Shown here: positions 1-8,584 of the stretch, in pieces
How the letters are laid out: each line of letters opens with the position of its first letter
Position numbering within the stretch: the stretch's first letter is position 1
Origin: Globodera rostochiensis
Taxonomy: Eukaryota; Nematoda; Chromadorea; Rhabditida; Heteroderidae
Direction of reading: 5' to 3'
Length of the DNA stretch: 64,000 bases
Assembly (NCBI GenBank): GCA_018350325.1
Contig: JAEVLN010000027.1
Location: 124,001 to 188,000 of the forward strand
Translations under genes and position numbers: made by a program
The notes under the pieces: model-generated
What the model saw: only the letters and a program-made list of their open reading frames with translations
What the model was told of the DNA's origin: nothing
The model's database searches: none

Positions 1-66
1 ATGTGATTTGATGCTTAAATGTGTGCCAACCTTGAAGGATCGCTCGGTCGTCCGTCAGCTCTGCAC

Positions 67-267
67 CCGGGATGTAACCGGATGCCAAAAAAACGAAATC
101 TTAGAAATTTGACGTTTTTTAATTTTTCTGATCATTTTTATCGCCCTCGATGCAGTTTTTGGATTTGTTTTCTTAAAAAATTCAAATTTCTTGGCGGCGC
201 CTATCGGCAGCCGGATTTAATTCTGGATTTTCCAAATCCGGGCATCCGGAATCCGCTTACATCCCTG
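67..267. mobile_element. hAT-like non-autonomous element, 201 bp
   Basis: The left end reads CCGGGATGTAACCGGATGCC and the right end is an imperfect inverted copy (GGCATCCGGAATCCGC...CATCCCTG). The flanking 8 bp are CTCTGCAC (59-66) and CCCTGCAC (268-275), a 7/8 match that fits an aged hAT-type target duplication. The interior carries the palindromic core GGCGGCGCCTATCGGCA near 195-213, which recurs in other elements of this window. No coding capacity is visible. Confidence 0.6.
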
Positions 268-1528
268 CCCTGCACCTTGACAAAAGCCGATCGATACCTA
301 TATTTTTGATAAATTAGTTTATTAATTGTCATTATTTTTGTATATTTGCATTTGGACGGTTTGTATAGTCAAAAAATGCGATCGTATGCTTGAAACCTAT
401 TAAAACTTAATTATTGCTTTTTGGGTCTATTTTGTATTGGCGTTTTTGAGAATAAATTCATTAAAGATGGCATCATCGAGTGACAATGCCGAGGACAAGG
501 CGCTGTGGACTTGCGTGTTTTTTGACAAAATCTCGCAAACATTTTTTTTAATGGACGTCGGACATTTTGTCCGACTGTTTTCGCTTGCCGGGCCCTTGTC
601 TTCCGAATTGTTTCCACGTACGGCATACATAAAAACCCCCTCCTAAAACTTTATCTCTGCGTTAAACCAATAAATGTCGGTACTTTTCGGTTTGGCGCCC
701 ACCCTCCCCCCCCCCCCGGGAGCGGGACGTGCACTGATTGGTACTTTTTGGTTAAATATTTTGTTAGATTTTGGCATATTTAGTGCATAAATAAATCCAA
801 CCTTAATAATATTCATTTTGAAAAGAAGTGATGGAGAGGAGGTCAGTGGCCGAAAGCAAAATTCTCATTACATACGGCACAAAGCGCCCCGGGCAATAAT
901 TTTGCTTTTCCTATTTTTCCCAAATTGTTTGCCTTTCGAAAGGGGATTAGGTCAACACTTTACCCATTTTGGCATTTCACCTTTCCCTTTCATTCGTTCA
1001 TTTTTTGTTTTTTCGCATTCGAATCTCTGACTTTATCCAATAATTTATACCACACTATGTATTTTTTTATTTAGCTTTTTTAGTTTATTTTAAGTGTGCG
1101 TTTTTGGAAAATGAAAAATTGTATCTTTTGGTGCATTTTTACGCTAAGAATGGCACTTTGGCTGGGCGCACAGCAAATGAGCTTGATTCATTTCAATTTT
1201 TTTGAATCTGATCAAATTTAAGTTATTATTTGTTTAAAAAATATTAAGAAAAATTGCTGCAACGGCTTCGGATTTGTCCTTTTTGAGAATAAAAATAAAG
1301 AAAATTGACCAAAGATTTGAAAAAACTTTGCCGGCGACGTCTGTCGGAGTAAAAGTGAAGAATACGACCTCCTGCTGCTGACGGTTTGGCTCATTTATTT
1401 ATCATTCGACTGAATGGCATTCTTTTTAAAGCAAATTAATTCGAACTTTTGTTTATTTAAAAATTAAAGGTTCTTTTAACCTCATTTAGTCGTTATAATT
1501 ATTCGACTTTCAATAAATGTCCGACAAT

Positions 1529-1640
1529 CCAAAAATATCCGGAAACCGGAATTCCGCACCAAAAATATCCGGAAACCGGAATTACGGACCAAAAATATCC
1601 GGAACCGGAATTCCAGGCCCAAAATGTCCGGGAACCGGAA
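1529..1640. repeat. 30-bp tandem repeat with CCGGAATTCCGG-like palindromes
   Basis: Units start at 1531, 1561 and 1591, each AAAAATATCCGGAAACCGGA followed by about ten variable bases; a fourth, degraded unit follows. A related pair of motifs is at 1865-1905, and a GGCGGCGCC-type core at 1772-1792. This is probably the remnant of an inverted-repeat element. The stretch 276-1528 shows nothing coding. Confidence 0.6.
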
Positions 1641-2186
1641 ATTTCGAAATCTCAAAAATTTGATTTTTTTTTCTTCTAATTTTTTATATCATTTTTTGGT
1701 CCTTTTTTTTGCCATTCCGCGCTTGATGCAGTCTTTGGACCAATTTTCTTAACAAATTGCTTTCAATATTTCAGCGGCGCCTATCGGCACCACCAGCCCC
1801 CTCCCCAAACGGACCCAAAAACTATTAAAAATCTTTGAAATTCTAAACTGATTTATTACCAAAAAGTCCGGAATTCCGAACCCAAAAATGTCCGGAATCC
1901 GGTTAACTTTGAATGTTAAAATAAAATTTTTGTTCAGAAAACCAAAATATGCACCGATATGCAAAAAATATGCCCAAACCCCAAAATATGCAAAATATGT
2001 TATTTTAAACTTAACCAAAAAAGCTCAAACCAACGCGAAAATGCTTTAAATCATTTTCAGTTTTATTTGTGACGACGTTTTTTTGAAATTTTTGCATTTT
2101 GTGGGCCTTTTGTGCTCGGCCTGAAAGTTGCGCTTATCAGCGATCGATTTGACTTTCTGGTGGCCGCATATTTCAAAACGAAGGAA

Positions 2187-2546
2187 TGGTCGGCGTCGGC
2201 TGCAAATTCCGCAAAATCCGCTTCCTGACAAAGTGATCGGCTTCGAGCGGCTTGACATAAGTCCTTTCCCATTTCATTTTAAATTATTTTAGTTGCATTT
2301 TGGCATAATTTTAGTTACATCGACCAAAGTGTCATCGAATTTCTGCAAGGCATTCGCCGACTTTTCGACGATTCCAAAGGCACAAATCTTTCCATCGAAA
2401 CAAATAACAACCAAAACGCACGTTGGGAAATCGTTTGGCACCGAATTTGGCCGTTGATCAATGATATTTGTGGCATTTATTTGTCTTCCTCTAATCTGAA
2501 TCATTTGCGCCAATCTCCCGCCTTTCTCCGCAATTGTGTGATCCAT
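2187..2546 (-). pseudogene. possible gene fragment, unrecognised
   Basis: An ATG at 2546 opens an 85-codon frame of balanced composition, with segments such as GGRLAQMIQIRGRQIN and VVICFDGKICAFGIVEKSAN. That is unlike the low-complexity frames around it. A GTAACT donor could follow the codons LVD near 2318, joining in phase to a short basic exon ([17 protein letters not shown]...) that stops near 2190. No family was recognised. It may be the 3' end of a gene, a relic, or chance. Upstream on the same strand lies only a 72-bp minisatellite. Confidence 0.2.
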
Positions 2547-2599
2547 TCCGGTTTTTGTCCTCGGAGAAAGAGAAACAAATGAAGAGAATATGTTAGAGA

Positions 2600-3352
2600 T
2601 AAAAGGGAAAAGCGAAATAGTACAGGGGGTTTTCTCTGACTGTGAGAGCGAAATAGTACAAGGGATTTCTCTGACAAATGAGAGATAATGGGGATTTTCT
2701 CTGTGAGATAAAGGGAAAAGCGAAATAGTACAAGGGATTTCTCTGACAAATGAGACATAATGGGGATTTTCTCTGTGAGATAAAGGGAAAAGCGAAATAG
2801 TACAAGGGATTTCTCTGACAAATGAGAGATAATGGGGATTTTCTCTGTGAGATAAAGGGAAAAGCGAAATAGTACAAGGGATTTCTCTGACAAATGAGAG
2901 ATAATGGGGATTTTCTCTGTGAGATAAAGGGAAAAGCGAAATAGTACAAGGGATTTCTCTGACAAATGAGAGATAATGGGGATTTTCTCTGTGAGATAAA
3001 GGGAAAAGCGAAATAGTACAAGGGATTTCTCTGACAAATGAGACATAATGGGGATTTTCTCTGTGAGATAAAGGGAAAAGCGAAATAGTACAAGGGATTT
3101 CTCTGACAAATGAGAGATAATGGGGATTTTCTCTGTGAGATAAAGGGAAAAGCGAAATAGTACAAGGGATTTCTCTGACAAATGAGAGATAATGGGGATT
3201 TTCTCTGTGAGATAAAGGGAAAAGCGAAATAGTACAAGGGATTTCTCTGACAAATGAGAGATAATGGGGATTTTCTCTGTGAGATAAAGGGAAAAGCGAA
3301 ATAGTACAAGGGATTTCTCTGACAAATGAGAGATAATGGGGATTTTCTCTGC
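2600..3352. repeat. 72-bp minisatellite, about 10 copies
   Basis: The unit GATAAAGGGAAAAGCGAAAT... recurs at an exact 72-bp spacing. Copies are nearly identical, with one G/C variant (GAGAGATAA or GAGACATAA). Because 72 is a multiple of three, every frame stays open on the minus strand and gives long repetitive frames that should not be read as genes. The near-perfect identity implies recent expansion. Confidence 0.92.
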
Positions 3353-3661
3353 ACAGTGGAGGCGTTGTTGACCCATAAGTGCAAGTGTCCCGCCACTGAA
3401 TGGCGTCGTCCGTTCTCTCAATTTTTAGGTCAACATTTTGCCCATAAAAATCATTCTACATTCTTTGCATTTGTATTTATTTCACTTGTTTGGTTTTGTC
3501 TCAATTTTAAATTAAATAATTTAAGAATGAATTTAGAGACGCTAAAGAAATAAAAATTCTTTAAAAATAATTTCTCTGTTCTCAGAACATTTGTTGGCGC
3601 TTTCGCTTATTTGTACCTTCTGAAAAATTTGCTTTTTACGTGCCGAATTTGCTTCGTTTGC

Positions 3662-3663
3662 AG
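3662..3663 (+). promoter_or_regulatory. probable spliced-leader acceptor, homeobox gene
   Basis: TTCGTTTGCAG ends at 3663, three bases before the ATG at 3667. No upstream coding exon fits, so the site suits trans-splicing of a leader with a 3-nt remaining 5' UTR. Confidence 0.5.
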
Positions 3664-3666
3664 TCG

Positions 3667-6600
3667 ATGGATTCGCCGACTTCAGAAGCCAGTTTCGATT
3701 TTGTGGACACTTTGGTGGCCGAACGCGGCGGCGGCACTTTGGAAATTGAGGAAAACGGCGGCGATGAATTGGGGGCGGCTGATCAGCAGGGCCAAATAAA
3801 GTCTGGCCAATTATTGGAGGTCCGTTTTTATTTAGAAAATCCTGGCCCGGCCAATTTTTGTGCCGGATTTTAATTATGGCAAAAATACTAATTTTTGGGC
3901 ATTCGTTTTGCCTCAAGTTATTTTCAATTATATTCGTAGAATGTCGTTGTGTTGCAGCATCAAACGCTGTTGAAGATGGAGGAGTATCAGAAGCAACAGC
4001 GACACAACCAAACGGAGATTTGTGTCCAAATTGGCGAGTTGGAGAAATTAGTTGGCCCCGCCGCCGCCAGCGCATTGACCGAACGTCGAGCGGACATCGA
4101 TCAGGTGGATTTAACATTATGATCAATTTAATTATGGATTTAACATTATGATCAATTTAATTATGGATTTAACATTATGATCAATTTAATTATGGATTTA
4201 ACATTATGATCAATTTAATTATGGATTTAACATTATGATCAATTTAATTATGGATTTAACATTATGATCAATTTAATTATGGATTTAACATTATGATCAA
4301 TTTAATTATGGATTTAACATTATGATCAATTTAATTATGGATTTAACATTATGATCAATTTAATTATGGATTTAACATTATGATCAATTTAATTATGGAT
4401 TTAACATTATGATCAATTTAATTATGGATTTAACATTATGATCAATTTAATTATGGATTTAACATTATGATCAATTAATTATGGATTTAACATTATGATC
4501 AATTTAATTAGTCTGTTCCGGCCTATATTTCTCGTTTTTAACGGTACTGTAGTTCGATTTGTCTCGTCGAAGTATACGATTTCGATAAAATATCGGTATC
4601 GAAAAAACCGATATATCGCGGAGGAGCAATTTCACCAAAATTTTCGCAAAATTAATTTGCGCACATTTTATTAAAAGTTTTTAAATTTATTAAAATTTTC
4701 TTTTAATGAGGAAGTGGAGAAGCGCATGTATCTCTCTCTGATTAAGGAAAGAACGATAAATAAATTGCTTGCGCGCTGAAAAGAGCGAAAACCTAAGTAT
4801 TTTTGGTAATTTTCGATTATAACTTTTTTATCATTAAATTTTATTTTAATTCAAATTGTTTAAAAGGCTCTTCGAGCGAATGTCGCCGCCACAGAAAAAG
4901 AACACCGGAAACTGCTGATCGATCACGAAGCTTTGCGTGCAGAAGTCGCTGAAATGAAGCGACTTCAAAAAATGCAGGAACAGCGCCAAGCGCAAATGCT
5001 TCTGAGACTGGACGAGTTGTGCAAGGCGTTCACCGGCGGCAGCGTATTGCTTGGTAGGGGAATTGTTTTTTTTTGTCCAGAAAATCCAGTTTTGTTTTTG
5101 CAGAAAGAGTCAATTTGTTTGTTGATTTGGCTGCCGATTTGAAAGAACTGAAACAGTTCATAATGAAAACAGTCAAGGAAGGGACGGAAGGTGGGACTGA
5201 AGCGGTCAAGGAAGGGACGGAAGGTGGGACTGAAACGACCAAGGAAGGGACGGAAGGTGGGACTGAAGCGGTCAAGGAAGGGTCGGAAGGTGGGACTGAA
5301 GCGGTCAAGGAAGGGACGGAGGATGGGACTGAAGCGGTCAAGGAAGGGTCGGAAGGTGGGACTGAAGCGGTCAAGGAAGGGACGGAGGATGGGACTGAAG
5401 CGGTCAAGAAAAGGACGGAAGGTCGCGTCTTTTTATCTCAACAGAAGGTTCAGATGTTAGAACGAGCCTTTGCGGAGATGAAGTTCCCGTCCGTTTCGGA
5501 TTGCAAAAATTTGGCCCAAAGCTTTTGTTTGACGCCACTTCTGGTTAATGTGCATTTCATTCTTTGATGGGTTTCGGGTTTAGGTGAAATTCTGGTTTCA
5601 AAACCGTCGAGCCAAGCACTTCCGTGAGCTCCGTGAGCAGGAAATGATGCGGGGACGTCGAATGGACGGAGAAGTGGCGGGTGAAGGTGTTAGATCCGGT
5701 AGATCAATGGGCCCGGAGGGGATTGGCTCAGCGGAGAGTGAAGATCCTTCCCCGTTGCCAATTGCAGGGTAATCCAAACGAGATCATTGTCAAAAAGAAC
5801 AACAGTTCAGAATGAGAACAGTCAAGGAAGGGACGGATGGGACTGAAGCGGTCAAGAAACGGTCGGAAGGTGGGACTGAAGCGGTCAAGGAACGGTCGGA
5901 AGGTGGGACTGAAGCAGCCAAGGAAGGGTCGGATGGGACTGAAGCGGTCAAGGAACGGTCGGAAGGTGGGACTGAAGCGGTCAAGGAACGGTCGGAAGGT
6001 GGGACTGAAGCAGCCAAGGAAGGGTCGGATGGGACTGAAGCGGTCAAGGAACGGTCGGAAGGTGGGACTGAAGCGGTCAAGGAACGGTCGGAAGGTGGGA
6101 CTGAAGCAGCCAAGGAAGGGTCGGATGGGACTGAAGCGGTCAAGGAACGGTCGGAAGGTGGGACTGAAGCGGTCAAGGAACGGTCGGAAGGTGGGACTGA
6201 AGCGGTCAAGGAACGGTCGGAAGGTGGGACTGAAGCGGCCAAGGAAGGGTCGGATGGGACTGAAGCGGTCAAGGAACGGTCGGAAGGTGGGACTGAAGCG
6301 GTCAAGGAACGGTCGGAAGGTGGGACTGAAGCGGCCAAGGAAGGGTCGGATGGTGGGACTGAAGCGATCAAGGAAGGGTCGGATGGGACTGAAGCGGTCA
6401 AGGAACGGTCGGAAGGTGGGACTGAAGCGATCAAGGAAGGGTCGGAAGGTGTAACTAAAGCGGCTTTAAACCGACTCAATGCCCTAGGGGCGTCGCCAAT
6501 GGATATGAAGTTGAAGCACAACCCCTTCGGCACACTAGACTCAACCCTCTTCAACAGTGGCCATTTTATAACTTCGGTTGACACTTGATTAGAACGAACA

Positions 6601-7058
6601 AGTTTAATCAGTTCTGGCTCGTTAAGTGCAATGGATACCATCCAATGCCTTTCTTCAACCAAGCATATTCGGTTCCGTATGGTCAGATGCACGCCTCGGC
6701 TGCTCCGTTTGGTCAGATGCACGCCTCGGCTGCTTCGTTTGGTCAGATGCACGCCTCGGCTGCTCCGTTTGGTCAGATGCACGCCTCGGCTGCTTCGTTT
6801 GGTCAGATGCACGCCTCGGCTGCTCCGTTTGGTCAGATGCACGCCTCGGCTGCTCCGTTTGGTCAGATGCACGCCTCGGCTGCTCCGTTTGGTCAGATGC
6901 ACGCCTCGGCTGCTCCGTTTGGTCAGATGCACGCCTCGGCTGCTCCGTTTGGTCAGATGCACGCCTCGGCTGCTCCGCATCCTCAGATGCCGTCTCCATT
7001 TTACGCCGCCGGAATGAATGGCGCCGCTACGGCATTTGATAAGAAATCGACATTTTGA
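3667..7058 (+). CDS. homeodomain transcription factor with coiled coil and coding minisatellites (6 exons)
   Basis: Exons 3667-3819, 3958-4104, 4867-5053, 5104-5543, 5584-5768 and 6593-7058 join in phase to 525 codons. Exons 2-3 encode a charged coiled coil (KMEEYQKQQRHNQ; EVAEMKRLQKMQEQRQAQ). Exon 4 holds about seven 11-residue repeats (EAVKEGTEGGT) and then the homeodomain. This is exactly 60 residues over 5412-5543 and 5584-5631, split by a 40-bp intron, with R5, L16, F20, W48, F49, Q50, N51 and R53 (VKFWFQNRRAK). Exon 6 encodes ten 10-residue repeats (MHASAAPFGQ) and a short unique end. The protein is expected to bind DNA in the nucleus. Gln50 fits an Antp/NK-like rather than a paired or PRD-K50 type, but no subclass was assigned. 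The last acceptor (GATTAG, 6592) is weak; the 824-bp last intron could include an alternative exon. Confidence 0.82.
4105..4510. repeat. 29-bp minisatellite in homeobox intron 2, about 14 copies
   Basis: The unit GATTTAACATTATGATCAAT plus TTAATTATG repeats at 29 bp. The first unit starts three bases after the exon-2 splice donor (CAG|GTGGATTTAAC). One copy near 4471 lacks 2 bp. The rest of the intron (4511-4866) is AT-rich and holds a palindrome-like GATATCGGTATCG cluster near 4590-4615. Confidence 0.92.
5161..5411 (+). repeat. 33-bp coding minisatellite in exon 4 of the homeobox gene
   Basis: About 7.5 copies of a 33-bp unit (AAGGAAGGGACGGAAGGTGG + GACTGAAGCGGTC) encode EAVKEGTEGGT with E/S and G/D variants. 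The array runs directly into residues 1-5 of the homeodomain. The phase and the complete homeodomain indicate that it is translated. Confidence 0.88.
5780..6460 (+). repeat. 30/33-bp minisatellite in homeobox intron 5, related to the exon-4 array
   Basis: About 20 units of the exon-4 type (EAVKERSEGGT, alternating with shorter EAAKEGSDGT units) lie inside the last intron. The bases before it (AACAGTTCAGAATGAGAACA, from about 5801) resemble the start of the exon-4 array (AACAGTTCATAATGAAAACA, from about 5154). A segment of exon 4 therefore seems to have been copied downstream. A frame stays open from 5812 to 6588, so use as an alternative exon cannot be excluded. Confidence 0.85.
6684..6980 (+). 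repeat. 30-bp coding minisatellite in exon 6 of the homeobox gene
   Basis: Ten nearly identical 30-bp units (GGTCAGATGCACGCCTCGGC + TGCTCCGTTT) encode MHASAAPFGQ; two carry a P-to-S change. The array lies between unique flanks (KCNGYHPMPFFNQAYSVPY before, PHPQMPSPFYAAGMNG after) and keeps the frame to a TGA at 7056. Confidence 0.88.
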
Positions 7059-7213
7059 GCCAAACACTGTGCCCTCTCCTGTTATTGTCTCATCCATTTT
7101 GACTTTGAGCCTTTTCATATTTAATTGTCTAAACCCAATTTTGTTGTATCGGATTACGTTACTTAAGGATTTTCAACTAATTAGAGTGGTGAATCTTTGG
7201 GAAATGTCGCCTC

Positions 7214-7290
7214 CAGGGATGAGCGGAATCTATTTTGAAAGACGGAAAAACGGCCAAAACGTAAAGCGGAACGGAATCCGCCCATCCCTG
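7214..7290. mobile_element. CAGGGATG-type short inverted-repeat element (host of a nested insertion)
   Basis: The ends CAGGGATGAGCGGAATC and GATTCCGCCCATCCCTG are inverted copies. The right end is interrupted immediately downstream by the 7293-8576 element, whose target duplication uses the last bases of this one. The order of events is therefore readable: this element came first. Confidence 0.6.
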
Positions 7291-7564
7291 ATCAGGGCTG
7301 CACGAAATTTCGTTTCGTTTTCGTGTTTTTCGTCGTTTTCGTGGTTTTTTGGGTTTCGTTTTCGTGTTTCGTTTTCGTCCTAGAATTTTTTTTTCGTTTC
7401 GTTTTCGTTTTCGAAAATAAAAAAATAGATTTTTCGTTTCGTTTTCGTTTTCGAAAATGAAAAATTTTACGAAAAAATCGAAAAAAAGTACACCCCTAAA
7501 GAATGGACTTTTGCAGATAATTTTAATTTTATGGGAGGTAATCTAGTGTTTGACACCATGATAC

Positions 7565-7636
7565 GTGGTGGTGTATTGGTTAGTGTTGAGGTCATTCAGA
7601 TTATCATTTGTCAGGTTCGATTCCCCGGACCTGCGA
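7565..7636 (+). mobile_element. tRNA-derived SINE-like unit inside the 7293-8576 element
   Basis: A pol III B box (GGTTCGATTCC, 7614-7624) follows an A-box-like GGTGTATTGGTTAGTG about 35 bp upstream. The region resembles tRNA-Asp/Glu, but no clean cloverleaf forms, so it is a SINE head or tRNA relic rather than a working tRNA gene. Confidence 0.5.
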
Positions 7637-7896
7637 CTCTCTTTTTGAATCTTTCGTGCAAAAATTTGTTCTTAAAAACAATTTAAATAGGTTTTAAAAT
7701 TGTTTTACACCTTTAAAAATAAAAATTTCGAATTTTCCTTTATAACTTACACAAATCGTATGCTTTTTTCTTAATTTTCATTCAAAACCTAAGAAAAATT
7801 ATGAATTTTTGGATCAATTTTCATAACAAAAAACCAATCAAATTTAAAAAATTTCTCGGCGGCGCCTATCGGCACCGCCGACTCCCCCTGTATTTG

Positions 7897-8155
7897 CAGA
7901 GGTGCCAACTCTAGGGCATCGGGTCAAAAATATGGCCTTTTTATGGTTATTTTTCTTAAGGAATCTTCAAAAAAATGCTTTTTTGAAGGGTGGTGGGTGG
8001 TTCGGCACTGCCGATAGGCGAGCTAAATTTCTGAAGATCAAGTAGCACTATTTTCGGGAAATTCTCATTTTCCAAAAATAGAAATTTTCATAAAATTCTA
8101 AATATGGCAAAATTGTGGTATTTGCCATAAAAATAGGGCAAATTGGCACCCCTGC
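7897..8155. mobile_element. nested inverted-repeat element with GGTGCCAA termini
   Basis: The left end CAGAGGTGCCAACTC and right end AAATTGGCACCCCTG are inverted copies with small differences. It contains CGGCACTGCCGATAGGCG near 8005, a relative of the shared core. No clear target duplication was found. Other single ends of this type are at 29690 and 63051. Confidence 0.45.
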
Positions 8156-8584
8156 TCATCCAAAAATTTGTTAACGATTATTTTACTTTTCGTATGGCTA
8201 CTATAAGCAATAAACCAGCCAAACGCAAGGCTGGAGCGCGGTGGATGTCATCAGGTAATTCATAAAACCACCTAAAACGAACATGGGAAAGGCCGCAGCA
8301 GCGGGTGTAATACGCGGTATGATTCATCAGAAAATCTTGAAAAACAATTATTTTTGCATAATAATTGATCAATGGTTTTGCCTATGATTAAATTTAATTT
8401 AAAAATTTTCGTGTTTTTCGTTTTCGTTTCGTACGAAAACGTATATTTTTTCGTTTTCGTGTTTCGTTTTCGTCCTAGAATTTTTTTTCGTTTCGTGTTT
8501 CGGTTTCGTCCCAAAAAATTTTTTTCGTTTCGTTTTCGTTTTCGAAAATGAAAAATCCTGTTTTCGTGCAGCCCTGTCCCTGAT

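Larger units (their letters stand above)
7293..8576. mobile_element. hAT-like non-autonomous element, 1284 bp, with perfect 8-bp target duplication
   Basis: The termini are CAGGGCTGCACGAAA and its exact inverse. They are flanked by TCCCTGAT at 7285-7292 and 8577-8584, a perfect 8-bp duplication as made by hAT transposases. Both ends carry TTTCG/TTTTCG-rich subterminal sequence. Inside are a tRNA-like unit (7565-7636), the GGCGGCGCCTATCGGCACCG core (about 7857-7879) and a second inverted-repeat element with GGTGCCAA ends (7897-8155). No transposase frame is present. Confidence 0.8.

Noticed and set aside
2501..3421. 306-codon minus-strand frame
   Set aside because: It is a 72-bp minisatellite read in phase; the other frames are equally open and there is no unique domain.
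4108..4510. CRISPR array, because of regular short repeats
   Set aside because: The units are contiguous without unique spacers and lie in an intron of a eukaryotic gene.
5790..7118. 442-codon minus-strand frame across the homeobox 3' half
   Set aside because: It is the complement of the plus-strand repeats. The plus-strand model is supported by a complete homeodomain and matching splice phases.
7565..7636. Functional tRNA gene
   Set aside because: A and B boxes are present but no complete cloverleaf or anticodon arm could be folded by eye; it lies inside a mobile element.
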